Source of the DNA: Mycolicibacterium bacteremicum
Lineage (GTDB): Bacteria > Actinomycetota > Actinomycetes > Mycobacteriales > Mycobacteriaceae
DNA length: 64,000 nucleotides
Assembly (NCBI RefSeq): GCF_002086115.1
Contig: NZ_MVHJ01000021.1
Location: 22,985 to 86,984, forward strand
Reading direction: 5' to 3'
A model generated the notes under the pieces. The model was not told the DNA's origin. It was given only the letters and a program-made list of their open reading frames with translations, and made no database searches. A program made the translations under genes and the position numbers. Position 1 is the first letter of the stretch. Each line of letters opens with the position of its first letter. Below, one piece after another: positions 29,301 to 36,694 of the stretch.

Positions 29301-30539
29301 GAGGCCAAAGATGTCGATGCGCGCCGGGTCGGTGGGGCGTTGCCCTTCCGGGGCGCCGAACAGTTGCGCGGCGTCACTGGGGCTGGCGGCCATCAGGCTC
29401 AGCGACCCTGACGACAGCCGGCTCACGGCGGTGTCCGGGTTGGCCGGCAGCACCCCGGCGCTGTCCCAGTCGGTGATCTGCGGCAGCAGCTTCGAGCCGC
29501 GTTCGCGGATCGCGACGGCCCGCGGGTTCAGCGTGCGATGCACTACCCGGTTGCGATGCGCGTAATGCACGATGTCGGCGATATCGCCGATCAGGTCAAG
29601 CTGGCGCTCCAGCGGCATTGTGGCCTTGTTGTCGGCCAGCCACAGGTCCAGTGGGACGTCGTTCTTCGGTTGCGGGAACACCAGGCCGATGCCCAGCTCG
29701 GGCTCGTCGACGATGTCCTCGGGCACCTGCAGACCGTCGAAGCGCAGCCGGGACAGCAGGTGATATTCGGACGTGACGGCACGCTGGCGGGCATGCTTAT
29801 CTGCCGACGACGCGCCTTGGCTGGTCAGGTAGAAGCGAATGCGGGCATGACGTTCGGCGTCGACATGGTGGAACGCCGGCCAGTCCTGCCAGCCCTCGCC
29901 GTCGGCCAGCGGTTGCTCATCGATGATCCAGGAGCCGACCTCGCGTTGCCGGCGCGGTGCCAGGCCGATGGCCTTCATCAGGCCCGCGATGAGTTGGCTG
30001 TCGCGCTCGGGGATCAGCTCATGGCGTCCCGGAGCGAGCAGCGCCTTCGAAATGCCAGGCAGCCTGGTCCGTCCTTCGAGGCCATCCAGGCCATAGAGGT
30101 TGATCTTTGAGGACTCGGAGAGTTCGCACTTGAACTCCTCGTGGTGCAGGAAGACCAGTTCCTGGACGTAGGGGATTCTCCGGACAGCCTCATGGCCACC
30201 TCGCTGGCGGATCGTGTCCTTGAGCAGTGAGGCGAAGTACTGGGCTTTGCGGCGAGCCAGCAGCAGCGGGGAGTCTTCCGACCGGCCGTTGCGCTGCCAG
30301 CGATGGTCGTTGCCGGTAAGGATGCCGCGGTAATGCTTGAGTTCGACGAGGTAGAGCGTGTCTTGGGCGAGGACCAGGAGGTCGACCTCATGCCAGTGGC
30401 CGCGGTTGTCGCGGAACTCGAAGTTCGCCCAGGCGCGGTACGGCGGTGCGTCGGGGAGGGCCTGCTTGACGAGGTCAAGGCCGGCTTGTTCGTGGGCGAA
30501 CTGCGACTCGGCGATCTGGACCCAGCGGTCGTCCCTCAC
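26307..30539 (-). CDS. pglW: PglW: NERD-pseudokinase-kinase protein, first gene of type 2 BREX
   Basis: A 1410-residue protein. Residues 1-110 form a NERD (nuclease-related) domain with EVDLLVLAQDTLYLVELKHY at 51-70 holding the D and E-x-K positions. A first kinase-like domain follows (about 230-460) with HRTLNPRAV where an active kinase has HRD, so it looks like a pseudokinase. A second kinase domain (about 510-760) has the glycine loop LGAGST (near 518), HRDIKPSN (near 630) and DFS in place of DFG (near 654), and is probably active. The C-terminal 600 residues are helical and unassigned. PglW kinases regulate or trigger Pgl defence. The GTG start at 30539 is set by AAGGGGG eight to ten bases upstream. 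It is the promoter-proximal gene of the operon. Confidence 0.9.
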   Translation of the reverse strand: MRDDRWVQIAESQFAHEQAGLDLVKQALPDAPPYRAWANFEFRDNRGHWHEVDLLVLAQDTLYLVELKHYRGILTGNDHRWQRNGRSEDSPLLLARRKAQYFASLLKDTIRQRGGHEAVRRIPYVQELVFLHHEEFKCELSESSKINLYGLDGLEGRTRLPGISKALLAPGRHELIPERDSQLIAGLMKAIGLAPRRQREVGSWIIDEQPLADGEGWQDWPAFHHVDAERHARIRFYLTSQGASSADKHARQRAVTSEYHLLSRLRFDGLQVPEDIVDEPELGIGLVFPQPKNDVPLDLWLADNKATMPLERQLDLIGDIADIVHYAHRNRVVHRTLNPRAVAIRERGSKLLPQITDWDSAGVLPANPDTAVSRLSSGSLSLMAASPSDAAQLFGAPEGQRPTDPARIDIFGLGALAFYILSGQSPATERGELIDRLRRDRGLDLAAEMPQIRTKLRQLVLDATNPSPAERIADVGTFLDELGQARKEIFNEGTGTDPLDALPADVLDARFVYKQKLGAGSTAVGILVLDKQVGDAERVLKVAKDAEAAERLYAEAQVLGKLENEDRIVTLYDRLEVGGRTALLLRYAGRTTLAEELNNRGRLSIDVLERWGTDLLTAVVTLERVGVTHRDIKPSNLGVYQSSSRADTHLMMFDFSMAGVDARNVEAGTPPYLDPFLGIGGRRQYDSAAERYGAAVVLFEMATGGRPCYGPDENANPATVDDDVTLLPEMFEASIAAALVDFFRTALSRDAAARPDTAEDMLRAWRAVFTALGTKAADAGDDTAAENATAATPLGAAGLTARAVSALASVQVTTVGELLALDSTRLNRLVAREAKDTRKEITARYRAWAKRLGKDKKRTSGDALMGLDDAVAVLLSAVSGGRSSTRKDAAELLLGVTPGLDAFASSTELAAALDKASQRGPQLLKELQDDWAQRQDTRDLLDAIGDITRQVLSDFGGVAAIDTLTAEIRARLPEAAVPSPDLYHQAQADRTAGGLLRVALERVSEHETATGNKDFVRRRHGRRLALLATDELLIAAAESAAKRADEMVGSDLNVVIPPSTAARELGAAFQAGYRAVNDDADARTALPGESRLIRLAAAISKHAAVSGRGELHNRDIAPAAAIQTALTGLAQSESLSPSQIRSRVSARFPELDRVPAPPHLDTYLAQTTLNLEWDAGTGTYRFRDAKPPSATTLHTRKPTAVPTTTTTVSDESDHGIDQQAVLRRSIAEHGFLAVGVPIPADRPGQHERVAAELAGSFGGKLVDVTARLIEAMRTLAEQQGISWDLVRGADAADATPMDARGLRAVIDRVVPQLRKDLEASVFDGDARDEPLILTEVSPLARYGHLDVLAKLSDLAAPRRRPVWVILPQLRGQLGALVDRKPIQLGSPGGQFLVWKHTPDLVPARDDEGDR

Positions 30540-30759
30540 CGATCAATTCCCCCTTGGTCACGTGCGTGGTATCTAACTTACTGAGTGGAGCTCTGCTCGT
30601 TGCGGATAGCTGAAGGTTTTGCACCCGCCCCGACGCCAGTGCGGAGCCGGGATGGGATTCTGCCTGACGTGTCCGACAATATCTGGAGTGTTCGCTAGCA
30701 ACCGATGGTGATGTCGCGATAGTGTGCGCACACGTTTCCAGAACTGCGGGGGTGGTTGC

Positions 30760-31749
30760 ATGGTCTTGCCGTTGATACCGGTTGCTCTGATTGCTGTCGG
30801 TGCAGTCACCGGCGGTGGCGGACTGGCGTTGGGTGGGAAGGGTGGCCTTGCGATCAAGAAGGCCCAGTCGCAGCGCGGTGACGCGATCAAGCGGTACGAG
30901 GCGCGTCGAGAGCTGAGTGAGACTTGCGTCGCTGAGACGAATACACACCTTGAGGGCCTCGGCGGTGACCAACAGCAGGCGTTAGCCGACGTGGTGCTGC
31001 GTATGGCGGAGTTTCTTCGTCGCAACGAACGGCAGGTTCGGGAGAATGAGCGTTTGTTGGTCGACGGGATCGACGCAACGATGCAGCGAGTCACTGGGCT
31101 CACGACGCTCGACATCGATGCGGCGTCGTGGATTGCTGGAGCGCTTGGATCTGTTGGGGTTGGTCTCGGGGCTGGCGCGGGGGTCTCGGCAGCCGCCGCG
31201 AGCTTCGGTGTGGCCAGCACCGGAGCGGCGATATCTGGCCTGTCCGGCGTTGCTGCGACCAATGCTGCGATGGCATTTCTTGGCGGCGGCAGCCTGGCGT
31301 CCGGCGGGGGAGGGATTGCCCTGGGGGCGGCCGCGCTCAATTTTGTGACATTCGGGCCCGCTCTCTTGATGGGTGGGTTTGTCACACATATGCAGGGCGA
31401 CAAAGCTCTGACTAGCGCTAAGGAAGTGTGCGCCAAAGTCGACATCGGAATTGCCAAACTTGACGAGTTCGACGCCAAGCTGTCAGCCGTGGACACGCGG
31501 GTTGACGAGTTGCGCTCCGTACTCGGCGATCTGCGAGGACGAGCAGTCGCGGCGTTGGATCTGCTGGAATCCGAACCATTCGATGCAACTGTGCATGCAG
31601 ACCGGTTCCAACGAGCAATGACTTTGGCGATGGCTGTGCGGGATGTTGCCGCCGCCCCCGTTGTGGACGAGGCCGGAGACCTGACGAAAGAGAGCGCGGA
31701 CCTGACGGTCAGGTATCGCGCGATGACTGAGGAGGCCGCCGGTGCCTGA
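30760..31749 (+). CDS. Glycine-zipper membrane protein of unknown function, divergent from pglW
   Basis: A 329-residue protein. It starts with a hydrophobic segment (MVLPLIPVALIAVGAVTGG) followed by a basic stretch. A long central glycine/alanine/serine-rich membrane region (about residues 130-220: IAGALGSVGVGLGAGAGVS, then FLGGGSLASGGGGIALGAAA and FVTFGPALLMGGFV) has the small-residue packing of glycine-zipper, pore-like proteins. Helical arms rich in charged residues flank it (VDTRVDELRSVLGDLRGRA). I do not recognise a family. ATG 30760 is preceded by GGGGGTGG. Its end overlaps the next gene by eight bases. It shares a 220-base intergenic region with pglW. Confidence 0.65.
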   Translation: MVLPLIPVALIAVGAVTGGGGLALGGKGGLAIKKAQSQRGDAIKRYEARRELSETCVAETNTHLEGLGGDQQQALADVVLRMAEFLRRNERQVRENERLLVDGIDATMQRVTGLTTLDIDAASWIAGALGSVGVGLGAGAGVSAAAASFGVASTGAAISGLSGVAATNAAMAFLGGGSLASGGGGIALGAAALNFVTFGPALLMGGFVTHMQGDKALTSAKEVCAKVDIGIAKLDEFDAKLSAVDTRVDELRSVLGDLRGRAVAALDLLESEPFDATVHADRFQRAMTLAMAVRDVAAAPVVDEAGDLTKESADLTVRYRAMTEEAAGA

Positions 31750-32173
31750 TCCCGCAAAGGTGCACACTGCCAAGGTGGTTGGACGGGCCGCCGGCGGTGT
31801 GACGGCGTTACAGGGTTTCGACGCGCTCCACCAGATCGTTTCTGCTGCCAAAGAATGCATCGCTGTTCATGAGACGGAGAAGAGTAAGCGCGCACGGCTG
31901 CAGACGTACGAGACCACGGAAGTGGCGCGTATTAAGGCAGCTGAGTCGGTTCTCAAGGACTATTTTTCGAAGGTTTTCGCTGAGCGCCGATCAAACTTCG
32001 AGGAGCTGTTCAACCGACTCGATGGAGCGTTGGAAGCGAACGACGGCGAAACTGTGGCTTTGATGGTGCGCGGGATCGTCGACATCGCGAAGACGTCGCC
32101 GCTCGCCGACCTTGGGGATCTGAGTCAGATTCGCGCTGCGCTTGATGATCCGGACCAGGTGTGGGAGCTCTAG
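31742..32173 (+). CDS. Small helical protein, partner of the glycine-zipper protein
   Basis: A 143-residue protein from GTG 31742, overlapping the upstream gene by eight bases, so the two are probably translated together. It is helical and charged (RIKAAESVLKDYFSKVFAER) and ends in a compact segment DLSQIRAALDDPDQVWEL before TAG at 32171-32173. There is no signal peptide or clear membrane segment. The stop lies inside a CTAG tetranucleotide that also flanks the IS481 element starting one base later; the end DPDQVWEL looks native. Function unknown; a scaffold or gate for the membrane protein is only a guess. Confidence 0.6.
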   Translation: MPDPAKVHTAKVVGRAAGGVTALQGFDALHQIVSAAKECIAVHETEKSKRARLQTYETTEVARIKAAESVLKDYFSKVFAERRSNFEELFNRLDGALEANDGETVALMVRGIVDIAKTSPLADLGDLSQIRAALDDPDQVWEL

Positions 32174-33297
32174 GGCAACAGTGGCTAACCCGCACGGACA
32201 ACCTGCATGATTACGGGGGTTTCCTCCTGGGATTGCTAGATCGGCGTGAGCGCGAGGGTATTCGGTGACGATCCGTTCGATGTCGCCTCGGAAGTTGTCT
32301 GGCCGGAGACAGTAATCTCGACGGTGAGCACGAAGCGGCCCGACCGGATCACAGCGGTCGATCGTTTTGGTGTTCTGGTAGACCTTGCCGTCGGTTTGAG
32401 GCCGATACGGGCGGGTTCGACGATGCTCGATTGCGCCGAGTGCGTCTCGGAATGCGTGGGATCGGTAGCAGGATCCGTTGTCAGTCAACACTTTTTGCAC
32501 AGTGATGCCGCACCCGTTGAACCAGGTGTTTGCGCGTGTCCAAAATGCTGCAACGGTTTCTTTGCGTACAACAGCCAGCAGCTCGCTATAAGACCAGCCG
32601 GGAGTGCCCGTCGATAGCGGTATGCAGGAAGTGGTAGCCGCGCAGCGGCTGACGGTGTTTGTTGAAGACACCGCTGCTCCTGCCGACGCTGCCGTTGTGG
32701 CCGCCTTTAGTCCGACCGAGCATCCTCCATCCGCCGCCGGAGGGGATCTTTCCGAGCTTTTTGACGTCCACATGAACCAGATCACCGACAGCTACCGACT
32801 CGATCCTACGGATGACGCGCCCGGTGGGGCGGTCTAACCACCGCAGCCGGGCGACCCCGTAGCGGGTCAGTACCCGGTGCACTGTGGAGGGATGTACGCC
32901 CAGCAGGTATCCGATTTGAGAGCTGGGCCGCAGCGGCGGATGACTCGGACCTTGATGATGCGGCGTTCGGTCCGGGTCGGAGTGCGGTTGGGACTGTAGT
33001 GGGGTCGTGAACTGCAATCAGTCATGCCGGCCGGCCCGAGTTCGCGGTAGCGGCGAGCCCAGCGCGAGGCAGTCGTGACCGCGACCTGGAACCGTTCGGC
33101 GGCCCGGCGCAAAGGCCAGCCATCGTCGACTACGCGACGAGCCAGGCGCAGACGACCGGTTTCAGACAACGGGGCATTACGGTGGGACATGCAGACCTCC
33201 GAGAGGGTTGGTGCGTTCCTAGACAGCTCGCACTTCACTCGGAGGTCTTCGTCATGTCACCGTGCCACGCCGTACCTAACGTCCGTGGTCAGTACAC
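32174..33297 (-). mobile_element. Degenerate IS481-family insertion sequence
   Basis: About 1.1 kb holding a broken IS481-type transposase on the minus strand. The right end (plus strand) reads GGTCAGTACA just before CCTAGC, so the element begins TGTACTGACCACGGACGTTA when read in its own direction; the left end keeps CACGGAC at 32193-32199 in matching orientation but is otherwise diverged. Both flanks carry CTAG (32170-32173 and 33298-33301), the core of the NCTAGN target known for IS481 of Bordetella. The ends are therefore approximate by some 10 bases. Confidence 0.65.
32200..33190 (-). pseudogene. IS481-family transposase, multiply frameshifted
   Basis: From ATG 33190 the N-terminal helix-turn-helix is intact (SETGRLRLARRVVDDGWPLR and the WARRYRELGPAGM segment). 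A shift near 33010 moves to a frame with VHPSTVHRVLTRYGVARLRW and DLVHVDVKKLGKIPSGGGWR (first catalytic D). Another near 32620 moves to a third frame with SYSELLAVVRKETVAAFW and LTDNGSCYRSHAFRDALG (second catalytic D). After PYRPQTDGKV the expected E-R-F-N catalytic glutamate block is not found. The protein is therefore inactive. It is normally a DDE transposase of about 320-330 residues. Confidence 0.75.
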
Positions 33298-33301
33298 CTA
33301 G

Positions 33302-33728
33302 CCCGAGAGAAAGCAGCTGCTGATAAGCGCAAGAGGGAGGAGCGGGCCCGACTTGAGGAAAGAGACTCACGGAGGCGCTGGGCAAGCGAGGCGCAGCACT
33401 CCTCAAACGAGCGAAATCTAGTGTGCAGCAGATCGTATCGACCGAGGCGGCCCAGTTGCGTCATCTCGGGGAGGTCGACTTCGCCTCGGACGTCAAAGAC
33501 ATCGAAGATAGTCTGAAGAAACTTCAAGCCCTGCAGGCGAAGGTAAATGAGCTGTCAGGACTGCCCGCGCCGAGCCCGCACGATCGAGATAGCGTTGCCC
33601 ACGCAAAGTCCTCGATATCGAGGCTGGAGCGAAGGGCTAACGAACGCGTCAAGCTACTGAGTACGTCAACTTCGGCTACATCGGCGATCTTGAGGTTGGA
33701 CGCGTGCTCGCGCTACGTCGAACCGTGA
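33302..33728 (+). pseudogene. Coiled-coil remnant downstream of IS481
   Basis: Directly after the insertion sequence the plus strand reads AREKAAADKRKREERARLEE in one frame, then from about 33370 LTEALGKRGAALLKRAKSS and LGEVDFASDVKDIEDSLKKL in another, ending at TGA 33726-33728. Both halves are lysine/glutamate-rich coiled coil and probably come from one frameshifted gene whose 5' part is missing. Being in the same direction as the two genes before the IS, it is likely the remains of a third gene of that cluster. Confidence 0.5.
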
Positions 33729-34059
33729 ATTACTACCTTGACAGCGACCCTCTCAAGTCGGCGGGGTTGGCTAACGAGTGCGTCATCATGGACGCCGCGG
33801 GTGGGCGGAACACGTCTCTCCAGCACTCCGGGGGCGCGCCCGCCGGGGGTGTCACTGCCTCGTGGCCTTCGCAATTCTTGGGAACAGATTTGGGAACACA
33901 ACCCTGCGAAACCCCCGAAATCACATGGATGTAATCCCGCCGATCGAACACCTGAGAGGTTCTGACCTACACTTTCGAGACCGCACATGCGAAACCCCTT
34001 GAGACGCAGCCCATAAACCCGGAGGCGGCTATCAAAGCCTGCGTACAAAAAGCGACACG
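33729..34059. other. Intergenic stretch, nothing assigned
   Basis: About 330 bases separating the coiled-coil remnant from the next gene. A plus-strand frame ends QFLGTDLGTQPCETPEITWM at about 33934, which faintly recalls the tail of tyrosine integrases, but the catalytic region is absent and the match is too short to call. No clear promoter, terminator or RNA is seen. Confidence 0.3.
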
Positions 34060-35586
34060 TCAGGTCAGCTCCTCCAGTAGCAGATCAAGTGCTGCGATCG
34101 CAGAATCAGCGACAGCTTTTGTAACTTCGTCGCCGGAGCGTAGCGCAACGCCAGGGTGGACATAATTTCGCCATTTCCTGAAGACATTATCCAACAGCTG
34201 AGCTGTACGAACGTTTATATAACGCTGCGCCCCCTGTGCGTTTGGCGGATCACTGGCGAAGCCGGGGCAGGCCGCCTCGATCAGCTCTTGAAAGCCAAGC
34301 TTGACGGCCTGTGCTTTCGTCATTGTCGAGTAGTGGAGCACTATATCGAGCAAAATGCCTTCGATCGCAATTCCTGCCATGACCACTGATGCCCGGTAGT
34401 TGCCTGTTATGCGACAGCGCATCGACTCTAGCCGGTCGGCCATGATAAATTCACGAAGGGATGGCTCATGGATGCATGCGGTGCTGCTTTCGTCCGGCTC
34501 GGACTGAACTTCCAGAAGCTGCGGAAAATCCGGATCTGACCACCAGTCTGAAGGCGCGGCTCTGAACTTTGCAACCGATTGCCGGTCGCCGTGTGAATCC
34601 GAAGGTATTTGCCAGTGATCAAGGTGGCTACGCAGCGCCAGCGAGTGAGATAGCGCATCCCAGGTCAATTTGTTAGATTCGCTTGACTTGAAGACCAAGC
34701 GAGAAGCTTCAACCCAGTGGCTCAATCGATCGCCAACGAACTCGTTATACACGGGATGGCGACTGCTATGAGCGGAATTTTGATAGAACGCCGCGGTGAA
34801 CAATGCCAGGCAGGCGAGGTCCATAGTTCTTGCGAACCGGTGCGTATGCGGCCCCGTGTAGTCGCCCGCCGGAATTAAGTATATTGTCCCTTGCCTATTC
34901 AACATGAGGTACTCAACGCGCGATTTCTGGTTGATTGCATCATTTTCCGAAAGAACCGCATCCACTAGCTCACTATTTAAGGTCATTGGATCGCGGGTGC
35001 CGATCAGCAATGCGACCAGGTCGGCAGTATTTTCAAATACAGAGCTTTGGAAGTCCGGGAATGGCAGATCCAGGCGAAGCTGGAATCCGAAATAGGAATT
35101 TGGGTATCGAAAAGTGTGAAAATCTAGCTCTCGATCTCCTGCGGCTAGAAAATTGACCATCCGCAGGGCGCGGTCAATCACGGGGATGTTTCGGGGCGAA
35201 CGGAGAGTGTGCAAGTCGTCGAAATCGTTGTTTCCGAGCTCTTGTGCGCTTATGTTCACTGTCGCTCTTACGCGCGACAGCAGAACTCCTGGGAATAGCT
35301 CGCCCGATATTGATTTGATTGCACCAGTGACGTTGCCCATCTCTACCGAGCTGTCCGGCAGACGGGTTATTTCCTCTTCGAATAATCCCGAGTCTCGTGA
35401 AAACAACCGATAGAATCCGTCCCTAGGTCGCAGCGCGTGGGGTACAACAATATACGGCTCAGGGATATCGAACTGGTTTACCAATGAGGGGTGCGGTTTC
35501 ACATCGAAAAATCTTCGCACCCGGGATTCGGTCCACGAAAGCGCAGGAGCAGGCGTCGCAGCGACCCATTGCACATCCAGCTGCAT
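34060..35586 (-). CDS. Unknown 508-aa protein with HEPN-like C-terminus
   Basis: ATG 35586 has AGGGAGAAAAAG just upstream, which fixes the start; the open frame beyond it crosses a tRNA-like element and is not protein. The N-terminal 370 residues show no motif I know. The last 130 residues begin with helices SMRCRITGNYRASVVMAGIA and IEGILLDIVLHYS and end with VFRKWRNYVHPGVALRSGDE, where RKWRNYVH fits the R-x(4-6)-H of HEPN RNases and of DUF4145-like helical domains. The gene is AT-richer than its GC-rich neighbours. It stands divergent from the EEP nuclease gene, separated by the tRNA-like element. A defence or RNA-targeting role is an inference only. Confidence 0.6.
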   Translation of the reverse strand: MQLDVQWVAATPAPALSWTESRVRRFFDVKPHPSLVNQFDIPEPYIVVPHALRPRDGFYRLFSRDSGLFEEEITRLPDSSVEMGNVTGAIKSISGELFPGVLLSRVRATVNISAQELGNNDFDDLHTLRSPRNIPVIDRALRMVNFLAAGDRELDFHTFRYPNSYFGFQLRLDLPFPDFQSSVFENTADLVALLIGTRDPMTLNSELVDAVLSENDAINQKSRVEYLMLNRQGTIYLIPAGDYTGPHTHRFARTMDLACLALFTAAFYQNSAHSSRHPVYNEFVGDRLSHWVEASRLVFKSSESNKLTWDALSHSLALRSHLDHWQIPSDSHGDRQSVAKFRAAPSDWWSDPDFPQLLEVQSEPDESSTACIHEPSLREFIMADRLESMRCRITGNYRASVVMAGIAIEGILLDIVLHYSTMTKAQAVKLGFQELIEAACPGFASDPPNAQGAQRYINVRTAQLLDNVFRKWRNYVHPGVALRSGDEVTKAVADSAIAALDLLLEELT

Positions 35587-35605
35587 CTTTTTCTCCCTAA
35601 TTGCG

Positions 35606-35687
35606 TGGCGCATCGAGGACTCGAACCTCGTCCGCGGTAAACCGCGTCCGCCCCACGGCGGCTGCGCCCAGAGGTCGCGCAAACGCC
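35606..35687 (-). tRNA. tRNA-like element, probably degenerate
   Basis: Read on the minus strand, the 3' part is a perfect TPsiC arm: stem CGAGG, loop TTCGAGT, stem CCTCG, then an acceptor strand ATGCGCC and A. An acceptor partner GGCGTTT 82 bases upstream pairs at six of seven positions (one wobble). CGCGGTTTACCGCG would be a perfect 5-bp variable-arm hairpin as in class II (Leu/Ser) tRNAs. I cannot fold a convincing anticodon arm with U33, so the identity is unknown and the element may be a decayed or mobile-element tRNA. No CCA is encoded. It lies between the two divergent genes of the accessory block. Confidence 0.35.
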
Positions 35688-35897
35688 TTACGCAACGCAC
35701 AACGCCTTATCATTGACGTTTGGTCGGCTCCGGTCAACGAAGCGGGGCTTTCGGCGCGTCGGCCGGTTCGGTTCCCTGTTGACCTTACTGGATGTCATCG
35801 ACCGCTGCATGTGAAGCAACGCCATCTCCTAGAGGTGGGCTAACCTTCAGCCCATGCAGTCACGTTTAGAGCTGTCTCGGACCGTAGAGGAACACTT

Positions 35898-36674
35898 GTG
35901 AGGTTTGCGACCTACAACATTCTTGAAGGCGGCGACCTCTCGAGAGGTGATCGGACTGGTCAGATTCTTGACGGGATCAGGAAAATTGATCCTGATGTTC
36001 TCGCTCTGAATGAATGCCGTGGTTTCGATCGAAGTGACAGCCAGCGTTTCGAACTGTTCAAGAATGAGCTGTCGATGCAGGGTGTCATTAATGAGTCTGA
36101 TAGCGGTAACCATATCGCTATAATGTATAAACCCCACGTGCCAGTTTTCGAGGCACACACCAAGCGCTCCGCTCTGATGTTTAATGGGTTCACTCGGATT
36201 AGTATCAATTCAGAGCAGGTCGGGCGTTTGGCCGTTATTGCGACGCACCTGCACCCATTCGCGGCGGCATTTCGTGTCGGCGAAATGCAGACTGTCGCGG
36301 CACGGGCTGCTTCTGCTCCCCAGTCGATCATTATGGGTGATATGAATAGCATTGCCCCGGGGGATGCGGCAAACGTGTTGGAGAATGCTCCCCGAACAAT
36401 GATTGAACGGCTGAAGGGAATGACGGGTGATATCGATACGTCCGTGATTTCCCTCTTGTTAGAACGCGGCTACTGCGATCTTGGGCAAGCTGACCCTGTG
36501 TCGACCTATCCCACTATGATCTCTCGCGAAAAAGCGCGACCGCAAGTCAGGCTGGACTACATCTTCGCAACCGAGGAAGTGGCCCAGTTGTGCCACAATT
36601 TCCACGTGTGCGATGATGCCGCTTTCCAGCGTGCGTCGGACCATCTTCCTGTCGTCGCTGACATTGATATCTAG
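35898..36674 (+). CDS. Endonuclease/exonuclease/phosphatase (EEP) family protein
   Basis: A 258-residue single-domain protein with all the EEP (DNase I/exonuclease III-like) motifs in order: TYNILEGG (N7), ALNECRG (E39), ATHLHP, IMGDMNS, VRLDYIFA and a final SDHLPVVADI. These are the metal- and phosphate-handling residues, so it is probably an active Mg2+-dependent nuclease or phosphodiesterase. No signal peptide is present, so it acts in the cytoplasm. The GTG start at 35898 is a few bases after GTAGAGGAAC. A membrane-protein gene follows after 20 bases, likely co-transcribed. Sequence is AT-richer than the core genome, suggesting transfer. Confidence 0.85.
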   Translation: MRFATYNILEGGDLSRGDRTGQILDGIRKIDPDVLALNECRGFDRSDSQRFELFKNELSMQGVINESDSGNHIAIMYKPHVPVFEAHTKRSALMFNGFTRISINSEQVGRLAVIATHLHPFAAAFRVGEMQTVAARAASAPQSIIMGDMNSIAPGDAANVLENAPRTMIERLKGMTGDIDTSVISLLLERGYCDLGQADPVSTYPTMISREKARPQVRLDYIFATEEVAQLCHNFHVCDDAAFQRASDHLPVVADIDI

Positions 36675-36694
36675 ATTCTGATTGCGAGGCGAGC

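Noticed and set aside
13034..30539. Type 1 BREX or DISARM
   Set aside because: There is no brxA, brxB, brxL or drmABC; the kinase gene pglW and the brxD/brxHI ending define type 2.
33704..33934. Integrase C-terminal tail
   Set aside because: The resemblance is about a dozen residues with no catalytic region; too short to support.
35587..35700. Longer N-terminus for the HEPN-like protein
   Set aside because: The added residues come from a tRNA-like element and have no ribosome-binding site; ATG 35586 has a strong one.
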